From Desemzia incerta (GTDB lineage Bacteria; Bacillota; Bacilli; Lactobacillales; Carnobacteriaceae), in contig NZ_FOXW01000004.1 in the NCBI RefSeq assembly GCF_900115825.1, positions 186,001 through 250,000 on the forward strand: a stretch of 64,000 nt of DNA, read 5' to 3'. Made by a program: the position numbers and the translations under genes. Below are positions 16,938-24,875 of the stretch, in pieces (the stretch's first letter is position 1; every line of letters starts with the position of its first letter). The notes under the pieces are model-generated. The model made no database searches, was not told the origin of the DNA, and saw only the letters and a list, made by a program, of their open reading frames with translations.

Positions 16938-17546
16938 TTAGATAGTTTCCCAAGAAAAGTTTTCCGCTTCTTTTTTGTTTTGTTCATGTGCATGAGTCAA
17001 TTGATTAGTGATGGTCACAAAAGTTAAGAAATCTTCAAACAGTCTGTCTAATTTTTCAGTTTGTTCCACATTCGTTAAGTTGTTTTCTTCATCAAAAGCT
17101 TGTAATGAATGACTTAATAAAAACTCAGAACTCGGCATGATACGTGCTTTCAACTCTGGAGCATCAAGGATTTGACGCAAGTGAAGTTGAGCCCTTGAAG
17201 ATCCTAAAGTCCCGTAAGAGGCTCCTGTAATCATTACGGGCTTATCAACAAAAGGGAAGATACCATAAGAAAGCCAACTCAATGCATTCATTAATGAAGC
17301 TGTAACGGCATGATCATATTCTGGCGTACTGATAATGACGCCATCTGCATCATCGATCTTATCTGCCATCGCTTGTACGATTTCAGGAATATCTTTATTT
17401 TCGGGCTTATTGAATACGGGTATATCTTTGATTTCTACAATCTCGATTTCTGCTTTTGAAGAAAAATGATTTTTCATGAATTGCAACAGCTGACGGTTTG
17501 TAGAGTGATCTGAATTGGTTCCTACGATTCCAATAAATTTTTTCAT
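16938..17546 (-). CDS. NAD(P)H-dependent FMN reductase
   Basis: A 202-residue flavodoxin-like reductase that transfers electrons from NAD(P)H to FMN or to a flavoprotein. It is closely similar to the N-terminal domain of the next gene ([59 protein letters not shown]), so the two arose by duplication. The start is the ATG at 17546 with AAAGGAAG upstream; the in-frame TTG at 17564 overlaps that site and is unlikely. Between apbE (33 nt upstream) and the fused reductase (15 nt downstream). It has no PAS domain or flavinylation motif, so it may supply electrons to the flavinylated partner. Confidence 0.88.
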   Translation of the reverse strand: MKKFIGIVGTNSDHSTNRQLLQFMKNHFSSKAEIEIVEIKDIPVFNKPENKDIPEIVQAMADKIDDADGVIISTPEYDHAVTASLMNALSWLSYGIFPFVDKPVMITGASYGTLGSSRAQLHLRQILDAPELKARIMPSSEFLLSHSLQAFDEENNLTNVEQTEKLDRLFEDFLTFVTITNQLTHAHEQNKKEAENFSWETI

Positions 17547-17579
17547 TTTTTTACTTCCTTTCAAATCTATTTTTTACTT

Positions 17580-18500
17580 TTAGCTTTTAAATCCTTTTGA
17601 ATACATCAATTTCTCATCTTTCGTAATGACTAAACCTTCGATTCCTTCCAACTGATTCAGCTCATTCACTATTTCATCAGAGGGTTTGCCATATAAACGA
17701 GTCGTCCATATTTCACCGTCTACCGATCGTTCAGACCGAATAGTCAAACTGGCCACATCTGTTTCAATGGGATACCCCGTTTGTGGACTTAAAATATGAT
17801 GATACGTTTGGCCTTTTTTTACCAAACTTCTTTCGTAGATTCCTGAAGTGACGACCGATTGATTGTTGATTTTTACGGTCGTCAAATATTGATTGCGAGA
17901 TGCGCTTGGGTTTTGTATCCCTATATTCCAATACTCTTTTCCAGACTGTTGGAAAGGATTTAACCCTACGATGTTTCCGCCTAAATTGATTAATCCAGAC
18001 GTAACCCCTTCGCTTTTCAAATACTGAATGATCCGGTCTGCTATGTACCCTTTTGCTAAAGCGCCCAAATCAATCCGCATACCTTTTTCGGTCAAATAAA
18101 CCGACCGTTCTTCGTTCTTCAAGATGATATTTTGAGGACTTGTTTTCTTCAATAACCCATCAATGACTTCTTTTGAAGGAACTTTAGCGTCATGAAATCC
18201 GATTCGCCAAGTTTGGACTAAAGGACCAATAGCAATATTCAAATAACTTTCAGGCGCGCAACTGTGCATCTTTCCTATCTGGATCAACTCATACAACTCT
18301 GGATGAACCACAACGCTACGAATGCCGGCACTTTGATTGACCGCCATTAATTCAGAATCAGGGTCATTGGCGCTGAACCGCTTTTCGTATTTCTTTAATC
18401 GAGCGACAGCTTCTTCTAAAATAGGAGTCGGCTGTTCATGCTCAATCCGTACATCAATGACCGTTCCCATCAAATGGACCGTTTTCATTTTCTCCGGCAT
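17580..18500 (-). CDS. apbE: FAD:protein FMN transferase, cytoplasmic
   Basis: Uses FAD to attach FMN covalently through a phosphodiester bond to a Ser or Thr in a target motif of the D-x-x-(S/T)-G-A-(S/T) type. The 306-residue protein has HLMGTVIDV (near 9-17), YEKRFSAND, IGPLVQTWRIG, the FAD/metal core DLGALAKGYIADR (about 144-156), LINLGGN, SVVTSGIYER and HHILSPQTGYP. Most ApbE proteins are exported; this one has no signal peptide or lipobox, so it should act in the cytoplasm, where its neighbour with three such motifs would also be. Starts 2 nt after the regulator gene stops, preceded by AAAGGAG. A second start at the fifth codon is possible. Confidence 0.93.
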   Translation of the reverse strand: MPEKMKTVHLMGTVIDVRIEHEQPTPILEEAVARLKKYEKRFSANDPDSELMAVNQSAGIRSVVVHPELYELIQIGKMHSCAPESYLNIAIGPLVQTWRIGFHDAKVPSKEVIDGLLKKTSPQNIILKNEERSVYLTEKGMRIDLGALAKGYIADRIIQYLKSEGVTSGLINLGGNIVGLNPFQQSGKEYWNIGIQNPSASRNQYLTTVKINNQSVVTSGIYERSLVKKGQTYHHILSPQTGYPIETDVASLTIRSERSVDGEIWTTRLYGKPSDEIVNELNQLEGIEGLVITKDEKLMYSKGFKS

Positions 18501-18502
18501 CT

Positions 18503-19378
18503 TTAATCCGCTCCTTTAGTCGACAATACTTTTTGTTCCAAATCCGCTAATTCTTTTAAGGCAATCGCATTTTTATTGATTTTGGAGTAGGCTCTGGCAT
18601 CGTAGATCAATTCTAAGATGACTGCTGCAGGCTTATTTTGAACGATAGCATTTTTCGCTAATTGAGTAGCTGCTCTTGCCAAGTAGTACGTCACGTGATT
18701 GTCTGAGCAAATAGAAACAGCATAAGTCAATAAAGCATTACTGATCTCTAATTCTTGTATTCCTGAATAGAAAACACCGCACTGGAATACGATATTCAAT
18801 ACTCTCCAAGTATCTTCAATTTCTGTTGTTGGATAAGTATAGATTTTCTCCAGTACTTTATTGAAGTAAAACTCTGCTTTCTCTTGGTCTTTCTCGCGAG
18901 AATACACCATTCCGCTTCCTGTATACGCCAGCAAATGAAAAATGTTCTCTTCATTAGGTTCGTCAGCGAGCAAAATCTGGTCAAATAAGAAAAGAATCTC
19001 TGTCACAGGACGACCTTGAAAAATCATCACAAAACCTTTCAAGTAATAGTACTGCATACCCAAACCTGGCTCTTTGATGTCATCGTTAGAAATAGTGTCC
19101 AACAACGCCTTAGCTTGTTCATACTCGCTAGTGATCAAAAAGAATTCTGCTTGGTTCATTTTTTCGATGGTTTCTGTATGCTTAACACCTACTCTTGGGA
19201 ATAATTCGCCTAAAGGCAAGTTAAGACGATTACACAATTGGATCAAAATCTTCAAATTCGGGACTTTGCCATTGTTTTCAAAACGACTCAATGTAGCTTG
19301 AGTACATATCCCCTCTGCCAATTCCATCTGAGAAAGCCCCAAAGCTTTACGCGCTTCAACAAATCGTTTTGTATTCAA
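18503..19378 (-). CDS. XRE-family regulator with TPR-like C-terminal domain (Rgg/PlcR-like)
   Basis: A 291-residue DNA-binding protein. Residues 6-60 form an XRE helix-turn-helix (RKALGLSQMELAEGICTQATLSRFENN, split here around the turn). The remainder is helical with repeated patterns like tetratricopeptide repeats (for example YEQAKALLDTI, EKAEFYFNKVLEKI), as in the RNPP group whose members often bind short peptides. No pheromone gene is seen beside it. It is the first gene of the flavinylation operon and only 2 nt from apbE, so it is presumably co-transcribed and may regulate its own operon. A strong promoter lies at 19445-19473. Confidence 0.82.
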   Translation of the reverse strand: MNTKRFVEARKALGLSQMELAEGICTQATLSRFENNGKVPNLKILIQLCNRLNLPLGELFPRVGVKHTETIEKMNQAEFFLITSEYEQAKALLDTISNDDIKEPGLGMQYYYLKGFVMIFQGRPVTEILFLFDQILLADEPNEENIFHLLAYTGSGMVYSREKDQEKAEFYFNKVLEKIYTYPTTEIEDTWRVLNIVFQCGVFYSGIQELEISNALLTYAVSICSDNHVTYYLARAATQLAKNAIVQNKPAAVILELIYDARAYSKINKNAIALKELADLEQKVLSTKGAD

Positions 19379-19412
19379 GATTTATCCCTCCAAACAAGCA
19401 TGATCATTTTAT

Positions 19413-19428
19413 TGTGATTTTATTCACA
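19413..19428 (-). promoter_or_regulatory. CRP/FNR-type palindrome
   Basis: TGTGA-N6-TCACA, the consensus half-sites and spacing of CRP/FNR-family sites. It lies about 10-25 nt downstream of the predicted start of transcription (near 19438), a position that fits repression. It links the flavinylation operon to redox, oxygen or carbon control; which regulator binds is unknown. Confidence 0.55.
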
Positions 19429-19444
19429 TTTATAATTCACCCAA

Positions 19445-19473
19445 ATTATACCCCCAAAGAATTTTTACGTCAA
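19445..19473 (-). promoter_or_regulatory. sigma-A promoter of the flavinylation operon
   Basis: TTGACG (19473-19468), a 17-bp spacer and a perfect TATAAT (19450-19445) on the minus strand, one mismatch from full consensus. It gives a leader of about 60 nt before the regulator ATG at 19378. Confidence 0.85.
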
Positions 19474-19579
19474 CATAATATATAAAAAAATATATAATTA
19501 AAATGAAAAACAATTAACAGTTTGTGAACTTATGCGTAAAAAAGTATAAGAAATACCTTTTTATTTCTGTATAAGATAA

Positions 19580-19625
19580 AAAAAACTGCTTAATGAGAAT
19601 AAGATTTCTCATTAAGCAGTTTTTA
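19580..19625 (-). terminator. bidirectional Rho-independent terminator
   Basis: AAAACTGCTTAATGAGA pairs with TCTCATTAAGCAGTTTT around a 6- to 7-nt loop with T tracts on both strands. It ends the GGDEF gene. Confidence 0.9.
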
Positions 19626-19669
19626 TACGAATGTAGGATCACAGGTTGTCCGGCTTTTAAAATGTCTCT

Positions 19670-21241
19670 TCAACTCGCTCTTTCTTCCTGTTCTGCATAG
19701 ACCTGCACTTGATTACGCCCAGCTTGCTTTGCTGCATACAAAGCTTTATCTGCCTTATTCAATAATTGATCGGTTGTTTCTATTGTTTCATGAGACGATT
19801 CAGCTACCCCCATACTGAAGGTCACAGGAATATCACCTTTTGAAGAACGAAAAACTTGCTGTGCCAAGTCTTTACGCATATTATTTCCTAATTCTTCAGC
19901 TTCTTTAGCTGTATATCCGCTCAGATAAAAAGCAAACTCTTCTCCGCCATATCGAGCAAATACCTGACCTTCAAGTAAATACTTCTTACAAACTTCTACA
20001 GCATACTGAAGCACTTGATCGCCTATATGATGCCCATACGTATCATTCACTTCTTTAAAGTGATCGATGTCCATCAACATAACTGTAAAAGCAGACGCAC
20101 TCTGTTCTGCTGTTTCCAAATCCTTTTTACAATACTTCATGAAGGCTCTTCGATTATAGAGTTGTGTCAACTCATCGTAATTAGCCTGATAATGCAGCTT
20201 ATTCTGGAGCTTTTTCAGCTCAGTAACATCAGAAAAAATCAACACTATCCCTTTGCTGTTTTTCACTTGTACCAATGGTGACGTACGGATTTGATAAACT
20301 CGCTTTGTTTCATCGTTAGCCAACTCGATTTCTTGAGTATGATTGATCAATTCTAGTTCCAAAGACAATTCGTTGCCTGAAAGTTCATACCAGATTTCAT
20401 GAAAGTCCTTTCCCACAAACGTTCTATCTAGTTGCGGAAAATATAGTTTGGAAGTTTGGTTAAATTCGATCAAACGCATAGAGTCGTCTAAAACGATCAC
20501 TCCATCATTCATACTATTGAATATAGCATCTTTGGCAATAGGCATCAGCACAAATAAAGGAGATGAATTAATAGACCATAAGTACAACAAAGAAGACAGC
20601 CATAAGACCATTGGAAGAGGATCTATCCCGTGAGGAGTAAACCCCATCAAATACCCAAAAGATGTAACCATAAAAAGCAGCTGACTTAATATCACAGAAA
20701 ATAACTGAGCTCTGTAAACTTCAGCTACCTCTTTCCAGTGAGAGAGAGCTACCAATAAGGTTGTTACCATACAAGAAGACATATAGACGGCATGTACCAC
20801 ATACCAAATCCCTGCTTCTTGCAATACATAAGGAGCTCCTAAAACGGGATCTATCTCTAATACTTTATATTGAAGATGATGCCATTCGTTAGTGGCTACG
20901 ATAACCAGTGTGATTATAGGCACAATAAGTAAGGTCAGAATTTTTTTTCTTGATAAAGTTATGCCTAAATAGTTCATCACAAACATCAACCCTACGACGG
21001 GAGAAACCGATATTCCTATGTATTGGATCACTGTCCAAAATTTTATTTGCTCTATTGTTTCAGCGAGTAAGCCGAAACCTGAACCAAAACAATAAACAGC
21101 TATTGCTGCAGCATAAGCCATAAAAAAATAAGTACTATGCTTATAACGGTGGCGATTCATACATACGTAACATGCTAAATACAAATTCAACGCACCAGAT
21201 AAAAAGGTCATTACTACGTAAATTGTCAATTGTGAATTCAT
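19670..21241 (-). CDS. membrane diguanylate cyclase (7TM-PAS-GGDEF)
   Basis: A 523-residue protein predicted to make cyclic di-GMP. The first 225 residues hold about seven membrane segments, like the 7TM N-terminal sensor domain of some histidine kinases. A PAS domain follows (about 235-345, DGVIVLDDSMRLIEFNQTS, ending in FSDVTELKKLQ). The cyclase domain (about 355-515) has YDELTQLYNRRAF, DIDHFKEVNDTYGHHIGD and the active-site signature RYGGEEF. The RxxD product-inhibition site normally five residues before the signature is absent (GQVFARYGGEEF). No EAL or HD-GYP phosphodiesterase and no PilZ protein is in the window. Start: ATG at 21241 after AAGGATC; monocistronic. Confidence 0.88.
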   Translation of the reverse strand: MNSQLTIYVVMTFLSGALNLYLACYVCMNRHRYKHSTYFFMAYAAAIAVYCFGSGFGLLAETIEQIKFWTVIQYIGISVSPVVGLMFVMNYLGITLSRKKILTLLIVPIITLVIVATNEWHHLQYKVLEIDPVLGAPYVLQEAGIWYVVHAVYMSSCMVTTLLVALSHWKEVAEVYRAQLFSVILSQLLFMVTSFGYLMGFTPHGIDPLPMVLWLSSLLYLWSINSSPLFVLMPIAKDAIFNSMNDGVIVLDDSMRLIEFNQTSKLYFPQLDRTFVGKDFHEIWYELSGNELSLELELINHTQEIELANDETKRVYQIRTSPLVQVKNSKGIVLIFSDVTELKKLQNKLHYQANYDELTQLYNRRAFMKYCKKDLETAEQSASAFTVMLMDIDHFKEVNDTYGHHIGDQVLQYAVEVCKKYLLEGQVFARYGGEEFAFYLSGYTAKEAEELGNNMRKDLAQQVFRSSKGDIPVTFSMGVAESSHETIETTDQLLNKADKALYAAKQAGRNQVQVYAEQEERAS

Positions 21242-21577
21242 TATATAAGATCCTTTTCAACTAATTTTTCTTTACTATAACACACTTCTTTTTATCAGGT
21301 TATGACAAAAAACGACACATTTATTACCAATACCATTCATTTTGAGTGGACGAAGCATCAGAAAAACAAAAGCTGAGATACACCCATCTACTTACTTATA
21401 GGGCACTTCTTGAAAACATATTATCAAGCTACAGCATAGTATTTATTCTTTTATATGTGAACTACTTATGACATATCTATCCTATTTATGCCTAGTTCAC
21501 TAGTCTGACTTGCTTTTGTTCTAATATAAAGTACAGTTATGAGTGGAAGATAATACTAGTGTCAAAGGAGTGGAGAT
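21242..21577. other. intergenic region between divergent genes
   Basis: About 336 bp between the divergently transcribed GGDEF and rluF-like genes. It must hold both promoters. I see no convincing -35/-10 pair, repeat or short gene here. Confidence 0.4.
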
Positions 21578-22285
21578 TTGCGCATAAATAAATACATCAG
21601 TGAAGCAGGAAAAGCCTCTAGACGAGGAGCAGATAAATTAATTGCTGAAGGAAGAGTTCTGATCAATGCTAAAAAGGCTACAATAGGCAGCCAAGTCGAA
21701 CCAGGGGACCAAGTATTGGTCGATGGTCAACACATCTTTGTAGCAAGAAACAACGTCTATATTGCTTTAAACAAACCCATCGGGATTACAAGTACAACTG
21801 AAAAAGGAGTTAAAGGAAATATTGTCGATTTAGTCAATCACCCTTTTAGAGTCTTTCACATCGGTCGTTTGGACAAAGAATCTGAAGGCCTGATTCTGCT
21901 GACAAATGATGGAGACATCGTAAATGAAATCTTGCGTCCTGATCATCACCATGAAAAAGAATACGTTGTTTCAGTAGACCGCCCTATTTCTCCTGAATTT
22001 TTAGAGAATATGTCAAAAGGCGTTAACATATTAGGCACGAAGACTCTTCCATGTGAAGTTGAACAATTGTCTAAATTTGATTTCAAAATTATTTTGACGC
22101 AAGGATTGAACCGTCAGATCCGCCGTATGTGTGAAGCCTTGGGGTACAACGTTTATCGCCTGCAGCGTTTGCGAATCATGAATATCCATTTAGGCAACTT
22201 GCCTGTTGGACAATGGCGCTATTTGTCTAAAAAAGAAAAATCACAATTATTCGCTGAGTTGAACTACGAACCGAGAGAGTGGTAA
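21578..22285 (+). CDS. rluF: RsuA/RluF-type pseudouridine synthase
   Basis: A 235-residue 23S rRNA pseudouridine synthase. An S4 RNA-binding domain comes first (MRINKYISEAGKASRRGADKLI, then RVLINAKKA), followed by the catalytic motif FHIGRLDKESEGL with the nucleophilic Asp (about 107), then LTQGLNRQIRRMCEALGY and a C-terminal NLPVGQWRYL. The N-terminal S4 arrangement and the LNRQIRRMCE block fit RluF (position 2604) best, though RluB/RsuA relatives are close. The start is a TTG at 21578 with AAAGGAGTGGAGA upstream; no ATG is available. The gene is alone and ends at the tRNA-like fragment and terminator that follow. Confidence 0.85.
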   Translation: MRINKYISEAGKASRRGADKLIAEGRVLINAKKATIGSQVEPGDQVLVDGQHIFVARNNVYIALNKPIGITSTTEKGVKGNIVDLVNHPFRVFHIGRLDKESEGLILLTNDGDIVNEILRPDHHHEKEYVVSVDRPISPEFLENMSKGVNILGTKTLPCEVEQLSKFDFKIILTQGLNRQIRRMCEALGYNVYRLQRLRIMNIHLGNLPVGQWRYLSKKEKSQLFAELNYEPREW

Positions 22286-22291
22286 GTCTCA

Positions 22292-22309
22292 GGAGGGATT
22301 CGAACCCCC
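22292..22309 (-). other. tRNA 3'-end fragment (T arm)
   Basis: On the minus strand GGGGGTTCGAATCCCTC folds as a complete five-base-pair T stem with the invariant TTCGAAT loop, and CTGAGAC follows like the 3' half of an acceptor stem. No D arm, anticodon arm or CCA is present. It begins about 7 nt after the stop codon of the rluF-like gene. It resembles what site-specific recombination or deletion at a tRNA gene leaves behind. Confidence 0.5.
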
Positions 22310-22313
22310 ATAG

Positions 22314-22374
22314 TAAAAAACCTCATGATCTTCAGTGCACGTTTCTCTGTGCACTAAAAATCATGAGGTTTTTC
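22314..22374 (+). terminator. terminator with nested hairpin, bidirectional
   Basis: AAAACCTCATGAT pairs with ATCATGAGGTTTT, enclosing an inner hairpin of GTGCAC with GTGCAC. T tracts on both sides allow use by the rluF-like gene (plus) and by adenosine deaminase (minus). Confidence 0.88.
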
Positions 22375-22394
22375 GTCTTTATTTGTTTATACCT

Positions 22395-23399
22395 TCAAAT
22401 ATATGGTGCATAAGCTGAATTGATCACTGCAGAAAGTTTTTCTTTTGTCTCTGAGGTCGTAAATGCCCCTGTTAAACCATTTAAGTTCAATTTTTTCATC
22501 ATTGCATAATCAATTCCCAAGTGTTCCGCCAGAAGCAGGTATTCTTTTGTCAGTGTCGTATCAGAAACCGTTCGATTGTCAGTATTGATGCAGCATTTGG
22601 TGCCTTTTTCCATAAAATCCAATAATGGATAAGATTCCCAATCTTCAACAGCATTCGTTTGGATATTGCTGGTCGGACACATTTCTATGACAGTGCCTTT
22701 TTCAATGCAGAGTTGTTGCGTTTTTTCGTCCATTTGAGCAGCGATTCCATGCCCGATACGTTTGGCACCTAGATGTATCGCTTGAACCACGTTATGCGCA
22801 CAGCCGCATTCGCCAGCATGAAGCGTCAGTTGAAGTCCGCTGTCTTGTGCAAAAGCCGTTAACGGTTCAATATGATCGTTTGCCATATCTGGCTCTGGTC
22901 CGGCCATGTCGAAACCAACCAGCAGCTGTTCTTGTGTACTGATAGCTTCAGACAACATTTTCAAATTGTCTTCATTGGAATGCGGACGCATGCCGCAAAT
23001 CAATAAATTCACCACGATATCGTACTGTTCCATAGCCTTTTTGATCCCTTGGCTGACCGCTGCAATAATGTCAGGTACCGTCATACCAGCGTCTGTATGT
23101 AACAAAGGAGCAAAACGCAGCTCCAGATAGCGCACATTTTCTAAAGCCGCCGCTTCAGCGATAGCAAAAGCAGATTCTTCTAACTGCTCACTAGACTGCA
23201 AGAGTTGAAGCAGAACATCAAATCCTTTTAAATAATCCACCAAATCAGTACATTTCTCCGGTGCTGCTATTTGATCCAATAAACTCATATCAAAGTCTTG
23301 CTTTTCTGCCAGTTTTTTTAAGGTTGCCATAGGAACAGAACCGTCTAAATGACAGTGCAATTCTACTTTAGGTAATTGACGAACGATTTCTTTCTGCAC
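22395..23399 (-). CDS. add: adenosine deaminase
   Basis: Deaminates adenosine (and deoxyadenosine) to inosine in purine salvage. The 334-residue protein carries the zinc site VELHCHLDGS (His-x-His near 14-16), the THAGE-like LTLHAGECG, IGHGIAA with a metal/catalytic His, EMCPTSN, and the final CINTDNRTVSD with the catalytic Asp. The start is taken as GTG at 23399 because GAGAAGGG lies 9 nt upstream and the length then matches the family; an earlier in-frame start at 23513 would add 38 residues unlike the family. No partner gene in the operon. Confidence 0.9.
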   Translation of the reverse strand: MQKEIVRQLPKVELHCHLDGSVPMATLKKLAEKQDFDMSLLDQIAAPEKCTDLVDYLKGFDVLLQLLQSSEQLEESAFAIAEAAALENVRYLELRFAPLLHTDAGMTVPDIIAAVSQGIKKAMEQYDIVVNLLICGMRPHSNEDNLKMLSEAISTQEQLLVGFDMAGPEPDMANDHIEPLTAFAQDSGLQLTLHAGECGCAHNVVQAIHLGAKRIGHGIAAQMDEKTQQLCIEKGTVIEMCPTSNIQTNAVEDWESYPLLDFMEKGTKCCINTDNRTVSDTTLTKEYLLLAEHLGIDYAMMKKLNLNGLTGAFTTSETKEKLSAVINSAYAPYI

Positions 23400-23549
23400 A
23401 TGAACAAATCCCTTCTCAAATGATATGCTGTTGTATTTGGTATACCTATTTCGATGAAGCCATAAAAAGGTCTTAACAGTTCCAAATATAACAAATATTA
23501 TCTTGTATAACAACTCCCTCTAAAATCCTTTTAACCCTAAACAGATGAT

Positions 23550-24251
23550 TTAAAATGCATCACGAGCTTTACGCAAAGTTGTAAAGTCTTCTAGGGTTTC
23601 CGCCTTAAGAAACAGATTGATCTTTTTCTCTTGTTTGATAGTCGATGGCAAAGTAGGTACCTCTTCTGCACGCAACTCTTGAACTTGATTCAAAGCCTCA
23701 GTAATTTCTTTATTAGACGGCTCCATAGATTGGGCAAATCGCAAATTGGTCTGTGTGTATTCATGTGCTGCATACACTTTTACTTCATCGTTTAATCCTT
23801 TAAACTTTTGCAAAGCTTCGTATTGCGCTTGATAGTCTCCTGTAAATACTCGACCACAACCTGCTGAAAATAAAGCGTCCCCGCAAAACAGCTGATTTCC
23901 CATTAGAAAACTGATGTGTCCAAGAGTATGTCCAGCAGTTTTAAAGACTTGAACACCCTGTCCCATCAATTCAAAAGTATTTCCTTCTTGAAGAATATGG
24001 TCAGCTAACGGTTTTGTTTCTTCCGGTCCATATACAGCGATCTTGGGATAATGTTCTAAAATTTCTTCTACCCCGCCAATATGATCATCGTGATTGTGAG
24101 TCAATAGAATGGCCGCTAGATCCAGTTGTTGTTCCTTCAAGTAATCAAGCACGTCTTTTGCTTCTCCCGGATCGACCACCACTGCTTCCTTTCCTTCTTC
24201 AATGATCCAGATGTAATTATCTGAAAGAGCTTTGATTGGTTTAATAGTCAT
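23550..24251 (-). CDS. gloB: MBL-fold hydrolase, hydroxyacylglutathione hydrolase (glyoxalase II) type
   Basis: A 233-residue metallo-beta-lactamase-fold enzyme. The metal motif THNHDDHIGG (about 51-60), GHTLGHISF, CGDALFSAGCGRVF and AAHEYTQTNLRF follow the glyoxalase II pattern, which hydrolyses S-lactoyl-glutathione. It is shorter than classical GloB at the C-terminus but retains the YTQ and NLRFA elements. Its ATG overlaps the stop of the interrupted YbaK-type gene (ATGA), so the two formed a coupled pair. A glyoxalase I-family gene lies at 34301. Whether this bacterium uses glutathione or another thiol cannot be told. Confidence 0.85.
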   Translation of the reverse strand: MTIKPIKALSDNYIWIIEEGKEAVVVDPGEAKDVLDYLKEQQLDLAAILLTHNHDDHIGGVEEILEHYPKIAVYGPEETKPLADHILQEGNTFELMGQGVQVFKTAGHTLGHISFLMGNQLFCGDALFSAGCGRVFTGDYQAQYEALQKFKGLNDEVKVYAAHEYTQTNLRFAQSMEPSNKEITEALNQVQELRAEEVPTLPSTIKQEKKINLFLKAETLEDFTTLRKARDAF

Positions 24252-24742
24252 TTCGATTCCTCCTTATATTCCCTTTCATTGTAAACAAATAGTTCGTTGC
24301 CAAGCAACTGAATGATTTTGTTTAGATCTTTTGCTGCTATCACCATCGTCTGATCTGGCCGGGCAGGAGCAAATACAAGCTTTTCTTGCCGGAACAACTC
24401 CTCATCTACGATCAAAGAGACCGTGTCTTAATATCCCAATGGTGTCACCGCCCCTGGTATCTGTCCAGTGTCTGCTTTCATTTCATCCGGTTGAACGATT
24501 TTTATTTTTTCGCCAACAACTTTTTTTAACTGTTTGAAATCCACATTTTTTGTCGTAAACGTCACAAAAGAATAATAACGTCCAGATTTTCCTTTTAAAA
24601 AGAGAGCTTTAGTTTCTGTTCCGATAAATCCTTTTTCTTCTTTCATCTTCACAGCCGCTTCATTTGTATAAATTGGATCATGTTTATACAGTTCAAAATA
24701 AATACAATGCGTTCTCAAAAACCCTTCTAGATTAACGATCAC
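24248..24742 (-). pseudogene. YbaK/ProX-type aminoacyl-tRNA deacylase, interrupted by an in-frame stop
   Basis: The frame codes for a YbaK/PrdX-like editing enzyme that would hydrolyse mischarged aminoacyl-tRNA: YELYKHDPIY-like start (FELYKHDPIYTNEAAV), GTETKALFLKGKSGRYY with the Lys of the active site, and GQIPGAVTPLG. Right after TPLGY a TAA at 24428-24430 interrupts it. The same frame then continues with family-like sequence (VSLIVDEELF, QEKLVFAPARP, MVIAAKDLNKIIQLLGNE) to a TGA at 24248 that overlaps the gloB start. Start: GTG at 24742 behind AAAGGAGGG. The single nonsense codon looks recent; the upstream part could still make a truncated protein. Confidence 0.75.
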
Positions 24743-24802
24743 ATGAGACCCTCCTTTGGCATTCCCTTTTTTATTATTTACTCTATTTTTGAATGAAAAT
24801 TT

Positions 24803-24845
24803 CATCAATAAGTTATTATTGATGTGCCTTTTCTGATATTATACT
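24803..24845 (+). promoter_or_regulatory. fabV promoter with 22-bp dyad operator
   Basis: CATCAATAA (24803-24811) and TTATTGATG (24816-24824) form a perfect 9-bp inverted repeat with a 4-bp spacer. The right arm overlaps the expected -35 position (TTATTG) and TATACT at 24840-24845 is the -10. A dimeric regulator bound here should control fabV, and perhaps the divergent YbaK-gloB unit. Confidence 0.6.
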
Positions 24846-24875
24846 CTTATGACGATTAATTGGGGGAATAGAATC

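Noticed and set aside
15672-19378. Reading the cassette as part of a classical extracellular electron transfer locus
   Set aside because: ApbE and its target lack export signals and no ndh2, eetA, eetB or pplA-like gene is present.
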